This document shows, one piece after another, positions 44,815-53,542 of a stretch of 64,000 nucleotides of DNA. The DNA comes from Vibrio penaeicida (lineage in GTDB: Bacteria; Pseudomonadota; Gammaproteobacteria; Enterobacterales; Vibrionaceae): assembly GCF_030689305.1 (NCBI RefSeq), contig NZ_JAUYVM010000019.1:40563-104562 (forward strand). Direction: 5' to 3'. Below the pieces are notes generated by a model. It ran no database searches. It was not told where the DNA came from and saw nothing but the letters and a program-made list of their open reading frames with translations. The position numbers and the translations under genes are program-made. Positions within the stretch are counted from its first letter, which is position 1. Each line of letters starts with the position of its first letter.

Positions 44815-46779
44815 ATGATCAATCGAGACAATTCGAAAATTGAGGAACTTCGTTCCTTAGTGCTTGGAGAGCAATACGAAAACGCTCTTAATGAATACAT
44901 AGATAAAAATGACGAAACCAGCCGTGTGGCGGACGTCATCGTAGAAGCTATTAAGCAAAGAAATCAAAAAGATAACAAGGTCACCGAAGAACTTTCGCCC
45001 ATCATCGACAGTGCCATCGAAGTATCCATCAATAACAACACGCAACGCTTTGCGGATATTCTTTATCCTGTCATCGGTGCCGCTGTGCGGAAATCGGTCA
45101 GCGCCACTTTCAACCAATTGGTCAACTCTCTCAATCAAGTTCTAACTCAAAACTTCAGTTTAAAATCCATCAAATGGCGCTATCAAGCATGGCGACAAGG
45201 CATCAGTTACGCCCAATTCCTCTTAATGAAAACGTCTGTCTTTCAGGTGGAACAGGTGCTCCTGATCCACAGAGAAACAGGGCTTCTTCTGAATTCCGTA
45301 GCCAATGAAGGAACGGAAACCAGCGATCCCGAACTCGTTTCCAGTATGCTCACGGCCATTACTGATTTTGTATCCGACTCCTTTAGTAGCGACAGTAATG
45401 ACACATTAGAAGGCGTTAGGCTTGGCGACTTGCTGCTCAAGATTGAGGTCGCCCCTCATGTCATATTGGCCTCTGCGGTTAGAGGGATCCCAAATCAACT
45501 GGTCGACACCACTATTTCCGCCACTGTCGAAAAAATCGAGCAAGATTTCTCTGACACGCTAGTGCATTTCAGTGGCGATAATGAAGAATTTGTCTCTTCG
45601 GCTCCTCTATTGGAAAGCTGCTTACTAAAAAACACGCTCGAAGATAACGCAAAAGAACGCTTTCCATGGCGGCTATTTGCAGTGTTGCTGGTATTCATTG
45701 TGGTCGGGTTATACAAATTATTTGTTCATATTAACGTCAGTAACGAACATGAAATCACTCGTCAGGTCTTTGAATATGAACCGAATTATTTAATTGTCGA
45801 ATCCGTCGTTCAGGACGAAAACATCGCCCTTTCTGTACTTCGTAAACCAGGTTCACGAGCGCCTAATGAAATCTTAGAAAACATTAACTACCTTCACACA
45901 ACCCAAGTGGTTGACGACAAAGTCGTTGATTTCAGTGAATCGGGTGAGTTGCCTCAATACAATCTCACTGTTATAGATGTGGTTAGGCATAACCTCATTT
46001 CCTCTTTAAGCGAGGGAGAATCTGCTCGAATTTGGCTATCTGATCGCACCGTTAATGTTTCTGGTGAGTTAAAGCCGAACACATTGGAACAACTCAAACG
46101 CTACATAACAAAAATAGACGACAGCCTTACGCTGTCTGTCCAAGGTGTAACCCTACTTCCTTCAGAGCCTACTACTTCAGAGCAAATGGAAAGGGAATTT
46201 CTCCGACAGCAACTCACAAGTTTGATTGGTGATGGCGAAACCATCGCTTTCGCTTTTGAGCAGGATAAGGTTTCGCTATCAGGTGAAGTGTACCCAGAGA
46301 CACTAGACAACATTCGTCGCTATTTAAGCCGCAAGGAGTTAAGCCTTGGTGTAGAAATGTCGGCTCTAACGACGCTTACAAAGTCACCCGATTTCCAAAA
46401 ACAATATGACCAACTCTCTCTATTACTGAATCAAGTTCGGTTCCAATACGAGCTCAACGTGGTTACCCCAAAAAATGACAAATCAGAGATGGTGAGGTTT
46501 GTGAGCCAAGCGAAATCACTTATACAGCTCGGGGAAACACTTAATCCACCACTTACGCCTATATTTATAGTGACGGGGTATTCCGACGATATTGGTTCAA
46601 AAGAAAGAAACATTCAGCTAAGCAAACAAAGGGCGTCCAATGTTAAACAAATCATGGTGGATAATGGCATCAATGAAAACCACATTATTACCCTAAATAT
46701 CAGCAATATAGAGTCAACGGAAAGTATCTCATCTGCATTAAGAAGAGTCACCATAGATGTGATAAACAAGGATTTGTGA
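44815..46779 (+). CDS. Inner-membrane protein with cytoplasmic conserved domain, BON-like repeats and periplasmic OmpA-like domain
   Basis: A 654-aa protein with one membrane helix at about 284-304 (FPWRLFAVLLVFIVVGLYKLF). The N-terminal cytoplasmic part (about 60-270) contains PVIGAAVRKSVSATFNQLVNSLNQ and LLIHRETGLLL, a conserved region I associate with OmpA-type proteins near small GTPases. The periplasmic part has two similar segments (about 382-445 and 460-525), both reading VSGE(L/V)xPxTLxxxxRY and resembling BON repeats. It ends in an OmpA-like domain (about 583-645): GYSDDIGSKERNIQLSKQRASNV, which keeps the peptidoglycan-binding Asp and Arg. It therefore could link the cell wall to cytoplasmic partners encoded alongside. 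Confidence 0.78.
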   Translation: MINRDNSKIEELRSLVLGEQYENALNEYIDKNDETSRVADVIVEAIKQRNQKDNKVTEELSPIIDSAIEVSINNNTQRFADILYPVIGAAVRKSVSATFNQLVNSLNQVLTQNFSLKSIKWRYQAWRQGISYAQFLLMKTSVFQVEQVLLIHRETGLLLNSVANEGTETSDPELVSSMLTAITDFVSDSFSSDSNDTLEGVRLGDLLLKIEVAPHVILASAVRGIPNQLVDTTISATVEKIEQDFSDTLVHFSGDNEEFVSSAPLLESCLLKNTLEDNAKERFPWRLFAVLLVFIVVGLYKLFVHINVSNEHEITRQVFEYEPNYLIVESVVQDENIALSVLRKPGSRAPNEILENINYLHTTQVVDDKVVDFSESGELPQYNLTVIDVVRHNLISSLSEGESARIWLSDRTVNVSGELKPNTLEQLKRYITKIDDSLTLSVQGVTLLPSEPTTSEQMEREFLRQQLTSLIGDGETIAFAFEQDKVSLSGEVYPETLDNIRRYLSRKELSLGVEMSALTTLTKSPDFQKQYDQLSLLLNQVRFQYELNVVTPKNDKSEMVRFVSQAKSLIQLGETLNPPLTPIFIVTGYSDDIGSKERNIQLSKQRASNVKQIMVDNGINENHIITLNISNIESTESISSALRRVTIDVINKDL

Positions 46780-46795
46780 GCATAAGAGGCCACAC

Positions 46796-47296
46796 ATGAA
46801 AGCAAAGAAGATCTGCATGATTGGCGCATTTGCCGTAGGGAAAACCAGTTTAGTTCGGCGTTTTGTCGAAAGTATTTTCACTGAAAAGTATCACACGACA
46901 ATTGGTGTAAAAATTTCGAAGAAATTTATCGATTCAACGCCCGAGCCGGTGCAACTGCTGGTTTGGGATATCGAAGGAAAAGACGTGTATACCAACATCA
47001 ATGTTTCCTATCTGAGGGGAGCATCTGGCGCAATGTTGGTTGTCGATGGAACCCGCCCAGACAGCCTAGAAGTAGCCAACGAGCTAAGAACACTGATCAG
47101 TGACAACTGCAATGATATTCCCGTTGTATTGATGCTGAACAAATGCGACTTGGAGGACGATTGGGTTATCGGACCAGACAAAATAGCCACACTAGAACAA
47201 AAAGTCTCTACCTTGTTTAAATCCAGCGCAAAAGATGGAAAAAACGTTGATGAAGCGTTCCAAACATTAGCCGAATTGATGCTGGAACGAGATTAA
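46796..47296 (+). CDS. Ras/Rab-like small GTPase
   Basis: A 166-aa stand-alone GTPase of the Ras superfamily, rare in bacteria. G1 is GAFAVGKTS (10-18), switch I carries TTIG (34-37), G3 is WDIEGKD (57-63), G4 is NKCD (115-118) and G5 is SSAK (143-146). The set is complete. However, the catalytic Gln that follows DxxG in Ras/Rab is Lys62, which predicts slow intrinsic hydrolysis or need for a partner. No lipidation cysteine is present at the C-terminus. It sits 16 bp after the OmpA-like gene and 15 bp before the GGDEF-EAL gene, so it is probably a switch connecting the two. Role inferred. Confidence 0.85.
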   Translation: MKAKKICMIGAFAVGKTSLVRRFVESIFTEKYHTTIGVKISKKFIDSTPEPVQLLVWDIEGKDVYTNINVSYLRGASGAMLVVDGTRPDSLEVANELRTLISDNCNDIPVVLMLNKCDLEDDWVIGPDKIATLEQKVSTLFKSSAKDGKNVDEAFQTLAELMLERD

Positions 47297-47311
47297 GCCG
47301 AGGACAACACC

Positions 47312-49483
47312 ATGAACCACTTAGAAGCAGTATTGACGTCTTTAAATTATGTTGTCCTATTGCGAAACCAAGACAAGACCTTTACGTTATTGAACCCTTG
47401 CGCTAATTGGTTTAGTGAACTCTACTATGATCAAACCGAAACTAAGTTTGATGCTAACCTCATTGACCTGTGCCTTGCTTTTCCCTTCATCGAAAATTTT
47501 ATCATTGATGCCGATTCCGTTTGGTGTAAGCCCAAATCAAAAGAATCCATCAGCTCTGGAGTCTGGACAGAATCCAATGCAGAAGGAGAAGAGATTCAAC
47601 TGACTGCCATTGCTTCGAACAATAACAGTTGCAATCTACTCATTATCGAGAATCGAACCGAGCACTTCAAAGTAGAGCAAGACATGATGCAAAAGGCTCG
47701 GGACATTGCATTACTTAATGAAAAACTGGTCACGGAACTCAACCATAGACAGCGAAATCTTCAATCGGACATTGCCCAATTATTTGATGAAAATGCCAGT
47801 ATGAAAATCATCGGCGATGCGATCAAATCTGAACCCGCGGCGGTGATCATTTTCAACTCCAAGAGCAAAGTGCTTAACATCAATAATGAGTTTAAAAAGC
47901 TTTTTCAAATAGAGGATATCGCCAGCTCTCAGCCTTTGGCACTGCTTGAAAGATGGTGTGGAGAGGCAGAGCCCATTTATCCAGAAATGAATCGTGTTTT
48001 AACCGCGGGCTCCTATTGGGAAGGCGAGTTCTCCACACGAACCATTAGAGAACAAAAACACTTTGTTCGGCTGAACATTGCACCGATTAAAAACGAACGT
48101 CAGCAAGTGACACACTTTGTTTGTATCATCCACGATATTTCAAATCTCCGCCTAGATGAAAAACACGACAGCACAAATTACACTGGGTTTGAATACACTA
48201 CCCAGCTGCCCAATCGGCGGTATTTTTGGCGGAAGATCCAAGAAAGGGACAAGGCATCTCGGAAAAACAAAACAACCTACTCCGTTTTGTATATCGATTT
48301 AGATTACTTTAAACGCATCAACGACAAATTTGGGTTTGAACAAGGAGACAATGTTCTAAAGCTCATTGGTTCGCGTATTTCGAGATGTGTAAAACAAAAA
48401 GACTTTGTTTCTCACCTTGGTGGTGATGAATTTACCATCATCGCGTTTGGTGCTGCCGAACAGCTTAAACCCATGTCGGACAGGCTCCGTAGGTCGATCA
48501 GCGAACCCGTATTGATCGACGAAACCTCCGTCAGTATTACAGCCAGTATCGGTATTGCCACCATCGAGGATTCAATCAGCCTTGTGGAAGTGGTAAAACA
48601 TTCTGATTTAGCCATGTCGTCGGCGAAAGAGCTAGGAAGAAACCAATGCCGTATTTACACCGAGCAGTTGGACCTTACGTTTTCTCTGAGGCTACAACGT
48701 GAACATGATATTCATGATGCGATTAAAAACGATGACTTTCATTTGCTATACCAACCTAAAACGAATGTTAATGCGAGTGATGAATTTAACGTTGAAGCAC
48801 TCGTGCGCTGGGAACACAATACCGAAGGCACGATTTACCCTAATGACTTCATACCCATTGCCGAAGATTCAGGTCAAATCATTCCTTTAGGTCGTTGGGT
48901 TCTAGAACAAGCCTGCAATGATGCCAAAACGCTGCTTGATAAAGGCATAAACATTCGAATGGCAGTGAATGTATCAACGAAACAGCTCAAGCACCCCGAC
49001 TTCTTTAATCACGTAGTCAAGGCGTTGGAGAAGAGTGGATTACCATCAGAGCATCTTGAGCTAGAAATAACAGAGAGTGGTTTGCTTGCAGATATAGACT
49101 CCATCCTTGATGTGCTGCATCAAATCCGACAACTCGGGGTTACCGTCGCGCTTGATGATTTCGGCACTGGCTTTTCTTCGCTCAACTACTTACGCCAAAT
49201 GCCCGTTGATTTTATTAAGATAGACAAAGAATTTGTTGATGAATTGCCAGCCAATAATCAAAGCATGCTGATCACTACGTCTCTTATAGAACTCGCGCAC
49301 AGCTTAAATCTTAAGGTGATTGCAGAAGGCGTTGAAACGCTAAAGCAACTCAAATGCCTCACCAATGTGAATTGCGACTACATTCAGGGTTACTACTTCT
49401 ACAAGCCCCTACCGTTTAAGCAACTGGAACTGGCTTACAAAACCGAAATGGATGAGAAGCGGATAGTAAAATCAAGCCCTTAG
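47312..49483 (+). CDS. Soluble PAS-GGDEF-EAL c-di-GMP enzyme, last gene of the GTPase module
   Basis: A 723-aa cytoplasmic protein with no membrane segment. An N-terminal PAS-like region (about 1-110) precedes a coiled coil (120-160), a second PAS domain (about 170-275), GGDEF (GGDEF at 370-374) and EAL (EAL at 495-497, with DDFGTGFSS later). Both active-site motifs are intact. The I-site position reads KQKD instead of RxxD, so product inhibition is probably lost. It starts 15 bp after the GTPase gene and is likely its effector or a co-regulated output. There is no clear terminator after it; a repeat element follows. Confidence 0.88.
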   Translation: MNHLEAVLTSLNYVVLLRNQDKTFTLLNPCANWFSELYYDQTETKFDANLIDLCLAFPFIENFIIDADSVWCKPKSKESISSGVWTESNAEGEEIQLTAIASNNNSCNLLIIENRTEHFKVEQDMMQKARDIALLNEKLVTELNHRQRNLQSDIAQLFDENASMKIIGDAIKSEPAAVIIFNSKSKVLNINNEFKKLFQIEDIASSQPLALLERWCGEAEPIYPEMNRVLTAGSYWEGEFSTRTIREQKHFVRLNIAPIKNERQQVTHFVCIIHDISNLRLDEKHDSTNYTGFEYTTQLPNRRYFWRKIQERDKASRKNKTTYSVLYIDLDYFKRINDKFGFEQGDNVLKLIGSRISRCVKQKDFVSHLGGDEFTIIAFGAAEQLKPMSDRLRRSISEPVLIDETSVSITASIGIATIEDSISLVEVVKHSDLAMSSAKELGRNQCRIYTEQLDLTFSLRLQREHDIHDAIKNDDFHLLYQPKTNVNASDEFNVEALVRWEHNTEGTIYPNDFIPIAEDSGQIIPLGRWVLEQACNDAKTLLDKGINIRMAVNVSTKQLKHPDFFNHVVKALEKSGLPSEHLELEITESGLLADIDSILDVLHQIRQLGVTVALDDFGTGFSSLNYLRQMPVDFIKIDKEFVDELPANNQSMLITTSLIELAHSLNLKVIAEGVETLKQLKCLTNVNCDYIQGYYFYKPLPFKQLELAYKTEMDEKRIVKSSP

Positions 49484-49948
49484 ATTGTTAAGGGCGTATA
49501 CTCAAACCCGAACAAACATTGGTTAATTGTTTGGGTTATCTTTGTATACCCAAGTAACCTCAAGATGCTTAGTTCAGCGAGAATTAACTGGCTTTCAGAC
49601 AAGGCACTGATATGAAGATCTAGCCATTCTAAATCAAGAATCAGTAACGCAGTGTGAAAGCCAGTTAAACTCGCCCATGGGAGCCCATATTCCGTCCCAT
49701 TTCGTCGTCAAAGAACTTGGAAAGGACTCATCATTCCACTGCGTTCTTTTCCTTGAACTGGAACAGAATATGAGGCTCTGAATCCTGCATCTTGAGGTAA
49801 CTTGGGTATATCTCTTTATTCGATCGCTCGTCGCATTTTTTCTATCTAATATGTAAACCATCAAGACAAACGCTTATATACCCAAATAATCTCATATTAT
49901 TTATCGATAATTCCTATCGATACTCCTTCTAACATAAGAGGCGTAAAT
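49484..49948. other. Intergenic region holding a full repeat copy
   Basis: Most of this 465-bp space is the palindromic repeat at 49545-49810. A further half-end TATACCCAAATAATCTCA lies near 49878. AAGAGGCG before 49949 is the ribosome binding site of the next gene. Confidence 0.5.
49545..49810. repeat. Full-length dispersed palindromic repeat, copy 2 (266 bp)
   Basis: It starts TATACCCAAGTAACCTCAAG and ends CTTGAGGTAACTTGGGTATA. It is collinear with the 10181 copy (shared blocks AACTGGCTTTCAG, CTCGCCCATGGGAGCCCATA, GGAAAGGACTCATCATTCC) with scattered substitutions and short deletions. The small ORF across it is part of the repeat. Confidence 0.85.
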
Positions 49949-50806
49949 ATGAATAAGTGGGTAAGTTTTCTTCTATTGTTTTGGGTATCCGCTGCCCAAT
50001 CATCAGACATGCTGCAATGGCCTGAAATAAAACCTTTTACATTGACCTCGTCAGTATTGGGTGAAGAGCGAAACGTATGGGTTTCACTTCCAAGCAGCTA
50101 CAGTGAAAACCCTAACAAACACTACCCTGTGATCTATACGACCGATGGCAAATACTTACTAAAGAATCTACAGGGAGCCATGTGGGCGCTAACAACTCGT
50201 GCAGATGTACCCGACGCAATTTTAGTTGGCGTTGAAAACCCTGACCTCACGCGCGCTAGAGACTTAACACCTACCGTTGTGACCGGAGGCTACGTCCCTC
50301 CAGGTATTGTTACAGGGCAAAGTCAGCAATTTGAACGATTTATTGTCGAAGAACTTGTTCCTTGGGTTAATCAAGAATATCGCACCGATGGATTTGATGT
50401 GCTGGCTGGTCATTCTCTTGGTGGGCTTTTCGCACTTTCAAGCTTACTTTCTCCTGATGCACGAGCGATTTTTGAAGGCTACGTAGCAATAGATCCATCT
50501 TTATGGTGGGATGACCAAGTCATGGTAGAGCAGTTTACAGATGCCGCTGCAAATTTCCCTTCTAACCAACATATGGTCTACATTTCTGCTGCTTGGGAAG
50601 AGGACATTCCAGCCGACATTATGGAGCTGTACATACAACATATTGGTGGTATCGATTTGGTTTCTAAGATTATTTCTAACCAATTCACTATCAATTCCAC
50701 CTACCAAATCGAAACCACTGAAACTCATCCGTCGGTAGTATACGACAGCTTGTTCCATGGTATTCGAGCTGTGTATAAATGTTACCCTTCTGTGTGTGCA
50801 AAATAG
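49949..50806 (+). CDS. Secreted alpha/beta hydrolase of the esterase D / IroE-Fes type
   Basis: A 285-aa protein with a signal peptide (MNKWVSFLLLFWVSAAQSSD) and an alpha/beta-hydrolase fold. The nucleophile elbow GHSLGG places the catalytic Ser at residue 156, with YPVIYTTDGKYLL and AIDPSLWWD nearby, typical of the putative esterase family (Pfam Esterase, as in Fes, IroE and EstD). A C-terminal segment (SLFHGIRAVYKCYPSVC) supplies the likely catalytic His in FHG. It is probably periplasmic. No siderophore genes are adjacent, so ferric-siderophore hydrolysis is not supported. Confidence 0.85.
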   Translation: MNKWVSFLLLFWVSAAQSSDMLQWPEIKPFTLTSSVLGEERNVWVSLPSSYSENPNKHYPVIYTTDGKYLLKNLQGAMWALTTRADVPDAILVGVENPDLTRARDLTPTVVTGGYVPPGIVTGQSQQFERFIVEELVPWVNQEYRTDGFDVLAGHSLGGLFALSSLLSPDARAIFEGYVAIDPSLWWDDQVMVEQFTDAAANFPSNQHMVYISAAWEEDIPADIMELYIQHIGGIDLVSKIISNQFTINSTYQIETTETHPSVVYDSLFHGIRAVYKCYPSVCAK

Positions 50807-50896
50807 CTGCTCAGACCTTGGGGAACTCTGGCTAAACTGAATGGCTGTTTTGTGCCATTGAACCCCAATTAAAAATCAATCTAAACCCTAAGCCCC

Positions 50897-50929
50897 TATA
50901 CCCAAGTAACCTCAAAATGCTTGGGTATA
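50897..50929. repeat. Minimal copy of the dispersed palindromic repeat (33 bp)
   Basis: TATACCCAAGTAACCTCAAAATGCTTGGGTATA minus its middle: left end TATACCCAAGT, right end GCTTGGGTATA, with only 11 bp between. It lies in the spacer after the esterase gene. Confidence 0.75.
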
Positions 50930-51094
50930 GATACAAGGGGCTAGCAAAGTAAAAACGAACGACGTAACTCTTCAATCTTCAATAATTGACTAACTTTCAA
51001 TAACCTATCAAATTTTGTAGTTTATAATTTCTCATCACCTTTGTAATATCCCTTCCGAAACACCCCTAGTGTTGTGGGGTACAAAGGATATTAC

Positions 51095-52480
51095 ATGCAT
51101 TTATCAAAACGTCATTTTGCTCTATTTTCTACAATAGCGATTACCGCAGGCTGTTCATCGACTCTCAATTTAGAAAACCAACATTCAAAATTGGCTATGG
51201 AGAGCTACATTTCCAGCTACGGATCCAAGCTCGGAAAAGCGTGGGCTTTTAAAGGGGAAGCCTATGTTCTGAAAGAGGGTCGACCTTTATTTCATGTAAA
51301 TACCGAATCAAACAAGCCAGAAAATTATCTTATTGGATCAATAACTAAATCACTGACTGCCGTGACCATTTTGAAGCTTGCGGACGAATATCAAATTGAT
51401 GTTGATGCGCCCATTGGTGAGTACTGGACGACGTTACCGGAAAAATTCAAACCCTTAACGGTGACTCAGTTGCTCAGCCACACTTCAGGGCTGGGTGATA
51501 TCCCAAGCCTATATGAAGAAAACGCAAGCAGTGAACCACAAGAAGTGTTCAAATCAATTGCCGCTTCACCTATTTATTTCGAACCAGGCAGTTATTACCA
51601 GTATTCTAATGCTGCTTACTATTTACTTGGTCTGTTCATTGAGGAAGTATCGGGTAAACCTTGGTTGGAATATATAGCTGAAAGCGTCCTAACCCCTGCT
51701 GGTTTGGATTCTATCGGCTTCTCTTCACCTTCTGTTATGGGCTGGACTCGCTTCGACAACCACTTGAAGCCCGCGAGTGAACCCTCTGTCGATATAGGTC
51801 AAGCAGCAGGCGCATTACGCTCATCCAGTTCAGACCTTACGAAATTTGCATACCAATTGACTCAATCGGATATTGTTACGCCTCAACAGTTCGAGTACCT
51901 GACGATGGACCACGTCAGTATTACTGAAGTTCAGCACGGCGCTGGGTTCAGCATTCAAGACATTGCAGGAATCAAAACTGTAGGGCATGGCGGAAAAATC
52001 CAAGGATTTACAAGCCGATTACAGTTTGACTTAGGCGGAAAGTGCATTGCGGTTGTTCTTTCAAACAACGAGCGTTTTAGTGCATCTAAAGTAGCAAAAG
52101 ACTTGACCGAAATCTGTTTAACGGGCGAAAGCGTACCACCCGCGCAAGAACCGACTATTGTCGCCCCGAGCGACGCTCTAGTTAAAAGCATTGAGGGGAG
52201 TTATACCCTATCACCTTTGCCACAAGAAATTGTCGACCTACTTGGTGAAGAGTTGGTGAACCAAATATCCAAAATCTCACTCGCGCCGAAAGAAAAAGGG
52301 ATTGAGTTGTCTAACGATGCCGGCGCACAACCGCCAGCGCTACTATTGGTAACAGACAAGAATGAACTTATCGAGTTCGACCATGGTATATCGATCAAAA
52401 GCCAAGATAATTTTGAAAACTTTATTCTTTCACAAGATGGATTGGCAGTAGAGTATAAGAAAAATGAGAACCTTAAATAG
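51095..52480 (+). CDS. Lipoprotein of the serine beta-lactamase-like (class C/PBP-like) hydrolase family
   Basis: A 461-aa outer- or inner-membrane lipoprotein. ATG at 51095, preceded by AAAGGA, is preferred over the GTG at 51074, and it gives a signal ending in the lipobox ITAGC with Cys20. The beta-lactamase fold motifs are SITK (Ser82, Lys85) and YSN (170-172), with HGGKIQGF as the third box. This family includes esterases, D-aminopeptidases and PBP-like proteins; real beta-lactam hydrolysis is uncommon. The C-terminal 110 residues form a separate domain. A bidirectional terminator follows. Confidence 0.87.
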   Translation: MHLSKRHFALFSTIAITAGCSSTLNLENQHSKLAMESYISSYGSKLGKAWAFKGEAYVLKEGRPLFHVNTESNKPENYLIGSITKSLTAVTILKLADEYQIDVDAPIGEYWTTLPEKFKPLTVTQLLSHTSGLGDIPSLYEENASSEPQEVFKSIAASPIYFEPGSYYQYSNAAYYLLGLFIEEVSGKPWLEYIAESVLTPAGLDSIGFSSPSVMGWTRFDNHLKPASEPSVDIGQAAGALRSSSSDLTKFAYQLTQSDIVTPQQFEYLTMDHVSITEVQHGAGFSIQDIAGIKTVGHGGKIQGFTSRLQFDLGGKCIAVVLSNNERFSASKVAKDLTEICLTGESVPPAQEPTIVAPSDALVKSIEGSYTLSPLPQEIVDLLGEELVNQISKISLAPKEKGIELSNDAGAQPPALLLVTDKNELIEFDHGISIKSQDNFENFILSQDGLAVEYKKNENLK

Positions 52481-52534
52481 CAGGCTAAGCTAAGTAGACT
52501 GAGTCGTCTTGTTAGAATGAAAATACAAAAATAA

Positions 52535-52568
52535 AAAGAGAGGCTATTTTCACCAGCCTCTCTTTCAA
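52535..52568. terminator. Bidirectional terminator between the beta-lactamase-like gene and the small-protein cluster
   Basis: AAAGAGAGGCT (52535-52545) pairs perfectly with AGCCTCTCTTT (52555-52565). It lies between two converging genes with A/T runs on both sides. Confidence 0.82.
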
Positions 52569-52574
52569 AGGTTT

Positions 52575-52910
52575 CTAAGGACAACCACTTAGTGGACAGA
52601 TTTCAATCCAGCGTAAGTCTTCAGAGTTACCCCATAGATGACAGGTTCCTAGCCCTCTTACGTTCGCCAGCGTTTTATCGGCTGCAAACGCAGTTAGAAC
52701 AAGAGAGGCGTGCACGCTATCTTTGTGAACAGAAAAGCGGCCAGTCGTCGCGCAAGCAGGGCGATTAGATTCTGAGTTACCGGCGATATTAAACAAGATT
52801 GCATCATTAACCGACGCAATATGAACAATCTTTCCACCTTGGCTGTTTCCAACCGCGAACACTGAAGAACTAAACAATAAACCAAACAAGACTAATAAAT
52901 ATTTATTCAT
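52575..52910 (-). CDS. Small secreted two-cysteine family protein, paralogue 1
   Basis: A protein of about 111 aa with a signal peptide (MNKYLLVLFGLLFSSSVFAV). The mature part reads as strands (GGKIVHIASVNDAILFNI), then the first family cysteine in PACATTG, a helix (HASLVLTAFAADKTLAN) and the second cysteine in GTCHLW. An extra C-terminal CPLSGC pair distinguishes it. It is the last of five tandem minus-strand paralogues that share Cys-helix-Cys spacing (36 residues here) and follow a CDI-like toxin/immunity locus. ATG at 52916 is an alternative start. Family not recognised. Confidence 0.6.
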   Translation of the reverse strand: MNKYLLVLFGLLFSSSVFAVGNSQGGKIVHIASVNDAILFNIAGNSESNRPACATTGRFSVHKDSVHASLVLTAFAADKTLANVRGLGTCHLWGNSEDLRWIEICPLSGCP

Positions 52911-52936
52911 TTCCATTTTCCCAATTGACGTAAATT

Positions 52937-53251
52937 TTAACCGGCTGGATCAAACTGAGTAACTATGCAGTACCCTGTCCCATTTTCCCGACCTGCTACA
53001 TAAACGGTTCCTGATGTTTTACCTGCTGCCCATGCTGTTAACACAACAGAAGTAATTGCCGTATGTTCCTGCTTTATCTTCATCCAGCCATAGGGGGAAC
53101 CCGCGCATTTCGAAGGTAACCCTGAATCCATCATAATCATAATGCCTGAAGTCACAGCGGTAAGGTTACTGATTTTTCCCGACTTGTAATGACCGGAAGC
53201 AAATACGCCAAACGGTAGAATCAATAGAACGAGCCAAGCCAACTTTTTCAT
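52937..53251 (-). CDS. Small secreted two-cysteine family protein, paralogue 2
   Basis: A 104-aa protein with a signal peptide (MKKLAWLVLLILPFGVFAS). ATG at 53251 is preferred because AAGGG lies before it and the upstream in-frame start would fall inside the adjacent repeat. The pattern is SGKISNLTAVTSGIMIMMDSG, first cysteine in PSKCAGS, helix ITSVVLTAWAAGKT and second cysteine in GTGYCIV (45 residues between). The VLTAWAAGKT segment matches VLTAFAADKT of paralogue 1. It ends 27 bp before paralogue 1, so the two may be one transcript. Confidence 0.6.
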   Translation of the reverse strand: MKKLAWLVLLILPFGVFASGHYKSGKISNLTAVTSGIMIMMDSGLPSKCAGSPYGWMKIKQEHTAITSVVLTAWAAGKTSGTVYVAGRENGTGYCIVTQFDPAG

Positions 53252-53275
53252 AAATACCCTTATTAATTTGTAATA

Positions 53276-53541
53276 CATACTCAAACCACCTCAAGGTGCA
53301 GGATTCAGAGCTCTATCTTCTGTGTCAGTTCAAGGAGAAGAATGCAGTGGAATGATGAGTCCTTTCCAAGTTCTTTGACGATGAAATGGGACAGAAGATG
53401 AGCTCCCAAGGGCGAGTTTGCTTGGTTTTCATACTGCGTTACCAATTCTTGATTTAGAACCACTAGACCTGCAAATTGGTGTCTTGCCTGAAAACCAAGC
53501 AACTCTCGCTGAACCTAGCATCTTGAGGTGGTTTGAGTATA
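53276..53541. repeat. Full-length dispersed palindromic repeat, copy 3 (inverted relative to copies 1 and 2)
   Basis: It begins CATACTCAAACCACCTCAAG and ends CTTGAGGTGGTTTGAGTATA. The interior reads as the reverse complement of copies 1 and 2 (GGAATGATGAGTCCTTTCC, GAGCTCCCAAGGGCGAGTTT). Its two ends agree with each other but differ from those of copy 1 at several bases. It splits the small-protein cluster between paralogues 2 and 3. Confidence 0.82.
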
Positions 53542-53542
53542 T

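Noticed and set aside
49634..49864. 76-codon minus-strand ORF
   Set aside because: Produced by repeat copy 2; similarity to the ORF in copy 1 reflects the repeat, not protein selection.
49949..50806. Considered as a ferric-siderophore esterase
   Set aside because: Only the general esterase fold is visible and no siderophore or TonB genes are adjacent.
51095..52480. Considered as a true class C beta-lactamase resistance gene
   Set aside because: It is a lipoprotein with an extra C-terminal domain, typical of beta-lactamase-like esterases or peptidases; motifs alone do not support resistance.
53305..53502. 65-codon minus-strand ORF between small secreted paralogues
   Set aside because: Entirely within repeat copy 3, with no signal peptide and none of the family cysteine pattern.
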